Assembly: GCA_009774245.1 (NCBI GenBank)
Contig: VSNM01000073.1
Coordinates: forward strand, 1-26,401
Direction: 5' to 3'
DNA: 26,401 nt
From: Lachnospiraceae bacterium
GTDB taxonomy: Bacteria > Bacillota > Clostridia > Lachnospirales > Lachnospiraceae
In this document: piece by piece, positions 7,032 through 14,645 of the stretch
Layout: each line of letters begins with the position of its first letter
Numbering within the stretch: position 1 is the stretch's first letter
Notes under the pieces: generated by a model
Seen by the model: only the letters and a program-made list of their open reading frames with translations
What the model was told of the DNA's origin: nothing
Databases searched by the model: none
Program-made: the position numbers and the translations under genes

Positions 7032-8201
7032 TTATTTATCCATTTTTTTTGCAATCAGCACAAACCGTCCGTCTTCCTTGTAATTGTCACAAGTGGACAG
7101 GATCAGGCAGGTATCGCCATATGCAATCGTCTCGTCTGTTGTGTAGATCGCATTACTCATCACATTTTCCTGAAATACATTAAAATTCTCTTCCGTACTG
7201 ATGTCTATGGCATCATAATACCGAAAGACATCTTCATCCTCATAGGCCACACCGCTGAGCATCGCAGCCACCACCCTGTACTCACACTCTTCATACAGGG
7301 TATCAAAAATGATGGTCTTATGCTCGTCACAGAAGGATTTCTCCTTGAAATCTTTCAGCGTTCCGAACATGACACCGGTGCGCATATTATGGCCGTATAT
7401 GATGAGATTCTGTCCGACTGCCGTCCCGTTCGTACTGATATCATTCCTGTAATCAAGTATCAGTGAGCCGTTCTTGTCATGCTGCTGCTCAAAATTCTTG
7501 TCAAGATAATAATTGTTGTCTCCCGCCCTGGACATCACCGGATAATCAATCTTTGTCCCCGGAATACGAAGCCACCCCGCAAAATCCGGGTTCTCTTCAT
7601 ATAATTGTGCAAACTTCTGCAGGACTCCGCCCTCGGGCTGATCTGATTCCGGAAGATTTTCCTCCCCGGAAAACGGGCTGCCATCGTGCGTGACCATAGC
7701 CGCACTATCCAAATTTTCCGAAATCTGGCTGGATACCTGATCATTTGACGCCGACTGAACCTTCGCTATCCTCTCCTGCAGTTTTTTGGTCTGGTAATTC
7801 GTCCTTAAATCCATCAGCAGACTCCAGTTGATACACAAAATTGATGAGACGAGCACGATCACTGACACTGTGCAGGCAATTCCCCTGTTAATCCGGATCA
7901 GCCGTCTCCGATTCTTCTTTCTCTGATTTTTCCGCCGGACAGCCCTGTGAACCTCCTGAATCTGCGCGTCTGTCATATTCTCATACAATTTTACCAGAAA
8001 CTCCTCGCCGGTATCGCTCTGAAACTGTATATTTTCTTTTTTAATCCTATAGTAAATCTCCTGCGCCTGCTGCATCGTCATTTTCCTGTTACTATAGAGC
8101 GCGCCATGCGTCAGCTGACTGATGATCTGTAAATCATGCTCTACCGCCCTCGGATTGTAACCGGTACTGCAAGTGCTATAATCTCTATCGTTATTCCCCA
8201 T
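7032..8201 (-). CDS. Class B sortase paired with the surface protein
   Basis: A 389-residue membrane transpeptidase. Residues 1-106 are cytoplasmic and basic near the membrane, 107-130 are a membrane span, a Ser-rich linker follows, and the sortase core covers about 195-389. Catalytic residues are His271 (YGHNM), Cys371 (LSTCD) and Arg379 (DGRF). AAGGTG precedes ATG 8201. The surface protein with its TPKTG signal starts 23 nt after this stop codon on the same transcript, so the enzyme and its substrate are co-expressed. Its cytoplasmic part resembles the matching part of sortase 1 (KK-x4-F-x-S-x2-G-x2-F-x3-YE), although overall the two enzymes are diverged. Confidence 0.93.
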   Translation of the reverse strand: MGNNDRDYSTCSTGYNPRAVEHDLQIISQLTHGALYSNRKMTMQQAQEIYYRIKKENIQFQSDTGEEFLVKLYENMTDAQIQEVHRAVRRKNQRKKNRRRLIRINRGIACTVSVIVLVSSILCINWSLLMDLRTNYQTKKLQERIAKVQSASNDQVSSQISENLDSAAMVTHDGSPFSGEENLPESDQPEGGVLQKFAQLYEENPDFAGWLRIPGTKIDYPVMSRAGDNNYYLDKNFEQQHDKNGSLILDYRNDISTNGTAVGQNLIIYGHNMRTGVMFGTLKDFKEKSFCDEHKTIIFDTLYEECEYRVVAAMLSGVAYEDEDVFRYYDAIDISTEENFNVFQENVMSNAIYTTDETIAYGDTCLILSTCDNYKEDGRFVLIAKKMDK

Positions 8202-8239
8202 TGATCACACCTTTTCATGCTACTCTGATTTGCGATCAT

Positions 8240-8268
8240 TTTGTATACTATTTATGTAACCCATTCAA
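8240..8268 (-). promoter_or_regulatory. Probable promoter of the sortase 2/surface protein operon
   Basis: TTGAAT (8268-8263), 17-bp spacer, TACAAA (8245-8240). The hexamers are moderate matches. A start near 8233 leaves a leader of about 32 nt. Confidence 0.45.
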
Positions 8269-8286
8269 TTATTAATAATATAACAC

Positions 8287-8315
8287 AAAAAAAGGAAATT
8301 GTATAGACAATTTCC
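8287..8315 (-). terminator. Intrinsic terminator of the leuS transcript
   Basis: On the minus strand a perfect 9-bp stem, GGAAATTGT/ACAATTTCC, with a 4-nt loop spans 8315-8294. It is followed by seven T at 8293-8287. It lies about 45 nt beyond the stop of the LeuRS-like gene. Confidence 0.9.
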
Positions 8316-8360
8316 AAAATTTATTGATTTTTTCGCAACAGTTCTTCTATAACAATTTTT

Positions 8361-9074
8361 CTATAATGAAATCGCACTCCACAAAATCTTTGACAAATTC
8401 GGCGCGTATGGCGCCATCAGTATCACATAATCCTGACACAGCCTCGTCACATCAGGGTTTTGCCTGTCCTCCTGACTCTGCTCAATATCTGCCGCGAACG
8501 CGGTATCTCCATGCGGGACAGCAGTTTCCACTGCATGGGCATGAAATGATGCCACAATCTCGCCTGTCTTTAATTCTTTTTGATAAATATTCAGAAGCTC
8601 CATCAATGCGGCTGCCACATTATGCCTGTTTGGCATGATATTCCCCCGGCTGATATACATTCTGATCTTCGCTGTCGTATCCTTCAAGGCCTGGCTCATT
8701 CTGTCTATGCCCGCTGCCGGAAGCGTTTCTTCAAGATAATTGCCACGCCTGTTCCATTCGTCTGCGGCAAGGATCACCCGCCTGTATCTGCCAAGGAATT
8801 TGTAAATGCCCTCAAGCGCCCCTTCGTTCCAGCTTTCATAGTACGGGGCATCATTCTCTTCGGGTGTTTTTTCAAATAGCAGATAGAGCCTCAGACAATC
8901 TGTGCCATAATCCATCACAAGATCACTGTCAAACACACGCTCCCCAGTCTCGTCCAGCCATTCCTGCAGGGATTTGCAGCATGCAAAGCTGTCAGGGATA
9001 TTGCACCCCGACAGCCTTTTGGCATTGTATTCGATTTCCCTATGATTCATCGGTGTTAAAATATCGCTGCCCAT
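8361..9074 (-). CDS. Standalone LeuRS C-terminal-like protein (no catalytic domain)
   Basis: A 237-residue protein that by eye aligns with the post-KMSKS part of the LeuRS encoded just upstream. Residues 54-97 (MDYGTDCLRLY...GIYKFLGRYRR) match LeuRS 638-680 (NDYGADTLRTY...RFLDRVWKLQ). Residues 130-167 match the anticodon-binding helices. Residues 215-232 (DYVILMAPYAPNLSKILW) match LeuRS 740-756 (LLLLLNPVAPHMTEELW). HIGH, the editing domain and KMSKS are absent, so it cannot charge tRNA. ATG 9074 has GGAGG 4 nt upstream; a TTG at 9119 overlaps leuS and was rejected. It starts 32 nt after leuS, in the same operon. A tRNA-binding or LeuRS-regulating role is plausible but unproven. Confidence 0.8.
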   Translation of the reverse strand: MGSDILTPMNHREIEYNAKRLSGCNIPDSFACCKSLQEWLDETGERVFDSDLVMDYGTDCLRLYLLFEKTPEENDAPYYESWNEGALEGIYKFLGRYRRVILAADEWNRRGNYLEETLPAAGIDRMSQALKDTTAKIRMYISRGNIMPNRHNVAAALMELLNIYQKELKTGEIVASFHAHAVETAVPHGDTAFAADIEQSQEDRQNPDVTRLCQDYVILMAPYAPNLSKILWSAISL

Positions 9075-9078
9075 TTTG

Positions 9079-9083
9079 CCTCC
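9079..9083 (-). promoter_or_regulatory. Ribosome binding site fixing the LeuRS-like start
   Basis: GGAGG 4 nt before ATG 9074. It lies inside the frame opened by TTG 9119, so the shorter product is favoured. Confidence 0.65.
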
Positions 9084-9105
9084 ACACTGCACTGTGTCTA
9101 CGTTT

Positions 9106-11640
9106 TTATTTCGCCACAATGTTCAGAATTCTGCCCTTCACATAGATTTCTTTTACTATATTTTTGCCCGCTGTGAGCTCTGCGATCACGGGAACCGCAT
9201 GTGCCTTCTCTTTCACGGAAGCCTCGTCCTCGTCAAGTCCGACCATCAGCGTCGCTTTCACCTTGCCGTTGATCTGCACCGCGATCTCCACGGTGGACTC
9301 CACCGTCTTTGCCTCGTCATACTCCGGCCATTTCTGCTGGTAAATCCTGCCGTTGCCAAAGTGCATCTCCCACAGCTCCTCCGTCATGTGCGGCGCAACC
9401 GGATTTAACAGGAGGAGCAGTGTCGCATACTCCGCCTTTGTCACGCTCTCCACCTTGAAGAACTCATTGACAAGCGCCATCATCGCCGCGATCGCTGTAT
9501 TAAATTTCAGGCTTTCAAAATCATTCGACACCTTCTTGATGGTCTGGTGCATCTTTGTCTCAAACTCCGCGCGGTACGTATCGCCGTCAATCAGCATATC
9601 CTGCAGCTTCCACACCCTGTCGAGGAAACGGCGGCTGCCCTTTACGCCCTCCATGCTCCACCCTGCGGAGACATCAAACGCGCCGATGAACATCTCATAC
9701 GTCCGCAGGGTATCCGCGCCATAGTCGTTGACTACATCGTCCGGATTGACAACATTCCCCAGAGACTTGGACATCTTTACAACCGGATGCTCCGCCATCT
9801 CCCCGAACTTCTCAACGAGCGCTTTCCTAGCTTCCTTCTCGCTGCCATACTGCGCGATCAGCCTCTTCTGCTCCTCCGCTGTCTGATTGACAAAGCTGCG
9901 CGGATTCAGTCCGAGAATCATACCGTGGCTTGTCCGCTTTTTGTACGGCTCGTCGCAGGGCACTAAGTTCTGGTCATAGAGGAACTTGTGCCAGAATCTT
10001 GAATACAGCAGGTGGAGTGTCGTGTGCTCCATGCCGCCGTTGTACCAGTCTACCGGCATCCAGTACTCAAGCGCTTCCTTTGACGCGAACTCCTTATCGT
10101 TGTCCGGATCGATGTATCGCAGGAAATACCACGAGGAACCTGCCCACTGCGGCATGGTATCCGTCTCGCGCTCCGCCTTGCCGCCGCACTTCGGGCAGGT
10201 CGTCTCCACCCAGTCGCGCATTGCCGCAAGCGGTGACTCACCGGTGTCAGTCGGCATATAACTCTCCACCTCGGGAAGCTTTAATGGCAGTTCGCTCTCA
10301 TCAAGCGGGACATATCCGCAGCAGGGGCATTTTACGATGGGAATCGGCTCGCCCCAGTAACGCTGGCGGGAAAATACCCAGTCGCGAAGCTTGAAATTGA
10401 CTTTTCTATGACCGATTCCTTTTTCCTCGAGCCACTTTGTGATTGCCTCCTTGGCGTCCTTTACCTCCATTCCGTCAAGGAAGTCCGAATTGCAGAGTGT
10501 TCCTGTCGCAACGTCCGTAAACGCCTCGTTCTGCACATCACCACCGGCTACCACTTCTATAATCGGAAGTCCGAATTTCTTTGCGAAATCCCAGTCCCTC
10601 GTATCGTGCGCCGGAACTGCCATGATCGCGCCCGTACCATATGACATCAGTACATAATCGGACACCCACACTGGGATTTCCTTATTGTTGACGGGATTGA
10701 CCGCCGAAAGCCCTTTGATGCACACGCCTGTCTTATCCTTTGCAAGCTCTGTCCGCTCGAAATCGGATTTCTTGGAAGCCTGCTCGCTGTAGGCTGCGAT
10801 CTCCCCATAATTCTCGATTTCAGCCTTATACTTTTCGATCAGGGGATGCTCCGGCGAAATGACCATGTAAGTCGCGCCAAACAGGGTATCCGGTCTTGTC
10901 GTGTAGATTAAAAGCGTCTCGTCCTTGTCCTTAATCCGAAACTCCACCTCGGCGCCCTCGGAACGGCCGATCCAGTTTTTCTGCGATGTCTTAACCTTCT
11001 CGATATAGTCCACATGGTCAAGTCCTTCGATCAGCTTGTCTGCGTAGTCTGTGATCTTGAGCATCCACTGGGACTGCATCTTTCTGACAACCTCGGAACC
11101 GCAGCGCTCACACACGCCGTTTACAACCTCCTCGTTGGCAAGCCCGACCTTGCAGGAGGTGCAGAAGTTGATCGGCATCTCGCTCTTGTAGGCAAGCCCT
11201 TTCTTGAAAAGCTGTAAGAAGATCCACTGCGTCCACTTGTAGTATTTCTCGTCTGTCGTGTTCACTTCCTTCGACCAGTCAAATGAATAGCCGAGCGCCT
11301 TTAACTGGCTCTTGAAACGCTCCACGTTATTTTTCGTCACAATCCTGGGATGAATCTTGTTCTTGATCGCATAGTTTTCCGTCGGGAGTCCGAACGCGTC
11401 CCAGCCCATCGGAAACAGCACGTTGTAGTCCTGCATCCTGCGCTTCCTCGACACGATATCCATCGCCGTGTATGGTCTCGGGTGTCCTACGTGAAGCCCC
11501 GCCCCTGACGGGTATGGGAACTCTACCAGTGCATAGTACTTTGGCTTTGACTTGTCCACGCCGACCTTGAAGGCTTCCTCCTTGTCCCAGATGTCCTGCC
11601 ATTTTTTCTCAATGTCCTTTGGAGAATATTCTCTGCTCAT
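9106..11640 (-). CDS. leuS: Leucyl-tRNA synthetase
   Basis: Class I enzyme that charges tRNA-Leu with leucine in the cytoplasm. The 844-residue length is typical of bacteria. HVGH at 50-53 is the HIGH motif and KMSKS is at 622-626. The CP1 editing domain at about 225-415 contains TTRPDTLFG (247-255) and GTGAIMAVPAHDTRDWDF (335-352), with the Thr-rich and Asp residues needed to hydrolyse mischarged tRNA. Cys pairs at 160/163 and 177/180 form a zinc-ribbon-like site, and a second set lies near 438-441 and 482-485. AAAGGAG precedes ATG 11640. It has its own promoter at 11746-11774, and no T-box leader was found in the 172-nt gap. Confidence 0.98.
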   Translation of the reverse strand: MSREYSPKDIEKKWQDIWDKEEAFKVGVDKSKPKYYALVEFPYPSGAGLHVGHPRPYTAMDIVSRKRRMQDYNVLFPMGWDAFGLPTENYAIKNKIHPRIVTKNNVERFKSQLKALGYSFDWSKEVNTTDEKYYKWTQWIFLQLFKKGLAYKSEMPINFCTSCKVGLANEEVVNGVCERCGSEVVRKMQSQWMLKITDYADKLIEGLDHVDYIEKVKTSQKNWIGRSEGAEVEFRIKDKDETLLIYTTRPDTLFGATYMVISPEHPLIEKYKAEIENYGEIAAYSEQASKKSDFERTELAKDKTGVCIKGLSAVNPVNNKEIPVWVSDYVLMSYGTGAIMAVPAHDTRDWDFAKKFGLPIIEVVAGGDVQNEAFTDVATGTLCNSDFLDGMEVKDAKEAITKWLEEKGIGHRKVNFKLRDWVFSRQRYWGEPIPIVKCPCCGYVPLDESELPLKLPEVESYMPTDTGESPLAAMRDWVETTCPKCGGKAERETDTMPQWAGSSWYFLRYIDPDNDKEFASKEALEYWMPVDWYNGGMEHTTLHLLYSRFWHKFLYDQNLVPCDEPYKKRTSHGMILGLNPRSFVNQTAEEQKRLIAQYGSEKEARKALVEKFGEMAEHPVVKMSKSLGNVVNPDDVVNDYGADTLRTYEMFIGAFDVSAGWSMEGVKGSRRFLDRVWKLQDMLIDGDTYRAEFETKMHQTIKKVSNDFESLKFNTAIAAMMALVNEFFKVESVTKAEYATLLLLLNPVAPHMTEELWEMHFGNGRIYQQKWPEYDEAKTVESTVEIAVQINGKVKATLMVGLDEDEASVKEKAHAVPVIAELTAGKNIVKEIYVKGRILNIVAK

Positions 11641-11745
11641 GTCTCTCTACTCCTTTTTCAACCCCTTTTATTGCGGAGGGGGATTATTTTCTTATATTTA
11701 TTACGCGAATTTCGATGCAAATTTCTTGCGCAATACTCATGTGTT

Positions 11746-11774
11746 ATTGTATCGCAATCGTTTTTAGATTGCAA
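11746..11774 (-). promoter_or_regulatory. Promoter of leuS
   Basis: TTGCAA (11774-11769), 17-bp spacer, TACAAT (11751-11746). The leader to ATG 11640 is about 100 nt, too short for a T-box. The -10 to leader stretch has no strong hairpin. Confidence 0.65.
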
Positions 11775-11812
11775 GTTGATATGAAAAAATTGTATTTTCT
11801 ATCATATTTGAA

Positions 11813-12418
11813 TTATTCCATTATCTGATTCAAATTTTTTCTTTCCATATTTGAAATATTTGTCAAAGCGTATATATCCTCATAATGCCAATCATCGCAC
11901 TCTTCAAAATATGTCCATTCTTTTCGCTTTTTAAATATTCGAAAAGGTCTACTGGCAGAATTGTCATATATATGGCATATATCGCAAACCTTGATTAGAT
12001 CCTTAACCAGAGCCAATGCCTTATCATATCTTACAATGATCTTCTCTTCTGGCACATCATGCCCGCCTGACTCTACTCTCGCCTTTACACGCCATACATT
12101 AATCATGGAATCCGCTGTCAAAATATAATAACAGCGGATAAAGTATCCTTTTTCTCTTGCTCTTTTTAACAATATCAAGTTCCGCTCTGTTGACATCACT
12201 GTTTCAAAACAAAATTCCTGCATTTGTTCCAAATGTTCTTCACGTTGCTTCTCTGCCAATTGTGCCGCATCTAAATCAGAACATTTCAAATACTTCTTGA
12301 TTTCATCCGCATTAATATAATCCATTGGCGGCTTTAACAATTGTGTAAATGTACTTTTCCCAGAACCATTCGGACCAGCAAAAACAACAATCTCAGGCTT
12401 TCTTTGAAATTCGCTCAC
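11813..12418 (-). CDS. Zeta-toxin-like P-loop ATPase/kinase
   Basis: A 201-residue protein of the zeta toxin/COG4185 type. The Walker A is GPNGSGKST at 15-23, then NADE at 36-39, FET at 71-73 and R-x-K-x-R with SGGHDVP at 110-123, the set found in zeta kinases that phosphorylate UDP-sugar substrates. The start is GTG 12418, supported by AAAGGAG 7 nt upstream. The gene overlaps the small upstream gene by 26 nt, a toxin-antitoxin layout. Base composition is lower in GC than leuS and rtcB, consistent with transfer. Whether it is an active toxin or a housekeeping ATPase cannot be told from sequence. Confidence 0.85.
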   Translation of the reverse strand: MSEFQRKPEIVVFAGPNGSGKSTFTQLLKPPMDYINADEIKKYLKCSDLDAAQLAEKQREEHLEQMQEFCFETVMSTERNLILLKRAREKGYFIRCYYILTADSMINVWRVKARVESGGHDVPEEKIIVRYDKALALVKDLIKVCDICHIYDNSASRPFRIFKKRKEWTYFEECDDWHYEDIYALTNISNMERKNLNQIME

Positions 12419-12614
12419 TATAGCGCTCCTTTCGCATCCTTCTTCCTACTTCTTTTCTTGTTCCATCATCATTTTCCTGATATATAATCTGACTTTGCCT
12501 GTCATATACAACAACCGGAACCCCTAACGCTCTATTTTTCTCCAACTCAATTCTTACCGCTTCATTCGCACGCTTAACAACTGCTTCATCTGAAATATAA
12601 TCTTCCCGTTTCAT
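12393..12614 (-). CDS. Probable antitoxin partner of zeta-like protein
   Basis: A 73-residue charged protein with an N-terminal helix (SDEAVVKRANEAVRIELEKNRALG), a beta segment PVVVYDRQSQIIY and a basic tail. AAGGGAG lies 6 nt before the ATG. Its 3' end overlaps the zeta-like gene by 26 nt, so the two are translated together. Small proteins of this shape commonly precede COG4185-type ATPases. The antitoxin role is inferred from position. Confidence 0.75.
   Translation of the reverse strand: MKREDYISDEAVVKRANEAVRIELEKNRALGVPVVVYDRQSQIIYQENDDGTRKEVGRRMRKERYSERISKKA
12426..12432 (-). promoter_or_regulatory. Ribosome binding site supporting the GTG start of the zeta-like gene
   Basis: AAAGGAG, 7 nt before GTG 12418, inside the coding sequence of the upstream small gene. 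Confidence 0.8.
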
Positions 12615-12656
12615 AGATTGCTCCCTTCTTTTACAATAAGTTCTCTCAAGTTTTTT

Positions 12657-13436
12657 CTATGATGCGATAAACATTCCATACTCCTTTGGTACATTTAAGA
12701 TATTGTCTGCGGTATTGTTTTTCAGGATATCCCTTATTTCCTGTCTGGGCACGCTGCTCAGGGACACCATACTGGAAAGCGAGTAAATATAGTCCACCAT
12801 ATCATCTATGTTGGTCACTGCCAATGAATCGATATATTCTAATTTTTCGACTTTTGAAAAAAACTTACCCAAAATCTCATATCCGTTTTGCAGCGTAAAA
12901 TTCTTATTTACAGTATCCTTCACACCGTATGCAAAAAGAATTTTTGACAGATATTCGATGATTCCGTGCTCTCCGTATGTCGCACAGTAAAAATGACCGT
13001 CTTTCCTTAAAACCCGCCGTACCTCCGCCAGTCCTTTGTCTATATCAGGTACATGGTACAGCATCATATTTGCAATCACAACATCGAATGCCGCATCATG
13101 ATAAGGGATCTCCTGGATATCCAAAACCCTGTATTCAATATTGTCATGGTTACCGATATTGTCCCTTGCTGATGATAACATTCCTTCTGAAAAATCAGAA
13201 AGGATTAATTTGGAGCAGCCACCGATCAAGGCCTCCCTGTTTTTCCACATATCTCCGGTTCCACAGCCGATCTCCAATACGTTTGCACCTTTATCGATTT
13301 TATAATTGGAAACAATCCAGTTTCCGAAACCCATCTTGTTCGTTGAGTATTTGTCATGAATTGATATTCTTGTGTTTAAATTGTGTGCCGTAGCATATTG
13401 ATGCTTTACGAAAGCCGCATCATTGATCCTGTCCAT
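12657..13436 (-). CDS. SAM-dependent class I methyltransferase
   Basis: A 259-residue methyltransferase of the Methyltransf_11/UbiE-like type. Motif I, VLEIGCGTG, is at 53-61. An acidic residue ends strand 2 (LSDFS, Asp81). A motif II/III region DVVIANMMLYHVPD is followed by LRKDGHFYCATYGEHG. The substrate cannot be inferred; it is likely a small molecule. ATG 13436 is chosen because GTGAGG precedes it at 6 nt; an in-frame GTG at 13448 lies in that ribosome site. It begins 16 nt after the YbaK-like gene, inside the rtcB run of genes. GC content is lower than in leuS. Confidence 0.88.
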   Translation of the reverse strand: MDRINDAAFVKHQYATAHNLNTRISIHDKYSTNKMGFGNWIVSNYKIDKGANVLEIGCGTGDMWKNREALIGGCSKLILSDFSEGMLSSARDNIGNHDNIEYRVLDIQEIPYHDAAFDVVIANMMLYHVPDIDKGLAEVRRVLRKDGHFYCATYGEHGIIEYLSKILFAYGVKDTVNKNFTLQNGYEILGKFFSKVEKLEYIDSLAVTNIDDMVDYIYSLSSMVSLSSVPRQEIRDILKNNTADNILNVPKEYGMFIAS

Positions 13437-13452
13437 AATGAACCTCACTATT

Positions 13453-13941
13453 CTATATTTCTACAAGCTCAACAGCGTTCCCATGTTCTTTGATAATGCT
13501 GATTAGCGCCTCTGTCCCTAACCACACTGTAGCCGTATTATCATTTGGATGTACGCCTACGAGCTTTGGCGGTTCCATAAAATCTCTGTCGATAAAGACC
13601 TTTACCCTGTTCTCCTGATCATTCATGACACCAAACGGTGTTACCGATCCTGCTTTCAGGTTCATGATATCCATCAGGTCATTTTCAGGCGCAAAGCTCA
13701 GCGGCCGTGTGTTGTTCCTGCGCCTGAATCCTTTTAAGTCCACCCGCTTATTCCCTTTTACTGTGATCAGGTAATAATTTCTTTTTTTGTCGTCACATAC
13801 AAAAAGATTTTTTGCGTCCGCTTCGGGATAAGGAACGTCTACCTGGGATAGTTCAGCCATGCTGTAGACTGCTTTGTGTTCTGTAATTTCATGCCAGATA
13901 TGATTCCCCTTCAGATAAGCATAGATTTCCTGCTTATTCAT
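13453..13941 (-). CDS. YbaK/ProX-type aminoacyl-tRNA deacylase
   Basis: A 162-residue single-domain trans-editing enzyme of the prolyl-tRNA synthetase-associated (PrdX/ProXp) family, which hydrolyses mischarged tRNA such as Ala-tRNA-Pro. Family landmarks are DAKNLFVCDDKKRNYYLIT (42-60) with the conserved Lys45, and GSVTPFGVMND (98-108). ATG 13941 has AAGGAAG about 8 nt upstream. A further in-frame extension to 14004 would overlap the preceding gene and lacks support. It sits between a cytidylate kinase-like gene and a methyltransferase, in a set of RNA-related genes. The exact amino-acid specificity is not certain. Confidence 0.9.
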   Translation of the reverse strand: MNKQEIYAYLKGNHIWHEITEHKAVYSMAELSQVDVPYPEADAKNLFVCDDKKRNYYLITVKGNKRVDLKGFRRRNNTRPLSFAPENDLMDIMNLKAGSVTPFGVMNDQENRVKVFIDRDFMEPPKLVGVHPNDNTATVWLGTEALISIIKEHGNAVELVEI

Positions 13942-13987
13942 AATTTGATCTTCCTTTCCGGCTGTCCGAGATACCGCAATCCTCATA

Positions 13988-14614
13988 TCAGCCGACTCCG
14001 CCATTTTCCATACGGATACGCTTCATCTCCACCGCCTTGATGATCAGTTCTGCGCACTGTGTCTTGGTGAAAGTGCCGGAATCAAGGGAGAGGGTATAGT
14101 TCTCGACTTTTCCCCACTCCTTCTGTGTGAAATACCGGTGGTATGTGGCTCTCGAGCGGTCTTTTTGCTCGAGTTCCCTCTGAATGCGCTCCGTCTGGTC
14201 TGTCACACCCTCGTGGCGCTGAACCCGCCTCACACGGTGCTCCATGTCTGCATGGATAAATACATGAAAGGCATCCCTGCGCTCCCTTAAAATATAGTCG
14301 GCGCCGCGTCCGACGATCACACAGTTTCCTTTCTCGGCAATGCTCCTGATTACTTTCTCCTGTGCTTCCCTGATTTCCTCGTAGGGCACTTCTAATTTCC
14401 TGCAATGCGGCACGAAGCCGCTTTTCATATCAATATAATCCTGGTCGGACATATTTTCGCCGTTTTCCAGGATGAGTTTCCCGTCAATCCCCATCCTGCC
14501 TGCCACTGACGCCACGATTTCCTTGTCATAAAAATCATATCCGAGCTTCTCCGCCAGAAGCCTTCCCACTGTATGCCCGCCGCTTCCTGTCTCCCGGCTG
14601 ATCGTGATAATCAT
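13988..14614 (-). CDS. Cytidylate kinase-like protein
   Basis: A 208-residue P-loop protein of the Cytidylate_kin2 type. The N-terminus MIITISRETGSGGHTVG carries a modified P-loop (GSGGHTVG, 10-17) rather than the GxxGxGK of true Cmk. Then come the DFYDKEIV signature and a lid-like region rich in Arg (HRVRRVQRHEG, DRSRATYHRYF). The natural substrate of this subfamily is not established. ATG 14614 follows GGAGGCG at 6 nt; the TTG at 14629 overlaps that site. It begins 31 nt after rtcB, so the two are probably co-transcribed. Confidence 0.88.
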   Translation of the reverse strand: MIITISRETGSGGHTVGRLLAEKLGYDFYDKEIVASVAGRMGIDGKLILENGENMSDQDYIDMKSGFVPHCRKLEVPYEEIREAQEKVIRSIAEKGNCVIVGRGADYILRERRDAFHVFIHADMEHRVRRVQRHEGVTDQTERIQRELEQKDRSRATYHRYFTQKEWGKVENYTLSLDSGTFTKTQCAELIIKAVEMKRIRMENGGVG

Positions 14615-14645
14615 GCTTATCGCCTCCAACTCATTTTATAGTCTG

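Noticed and set aside
11641..11812. T-box riboswitch before leuS
   Set aside because: The gap is 172 nt with a promoter in the middle, leaving about 100 nt of leader. No T-box core or antiterminator pairing was seen.
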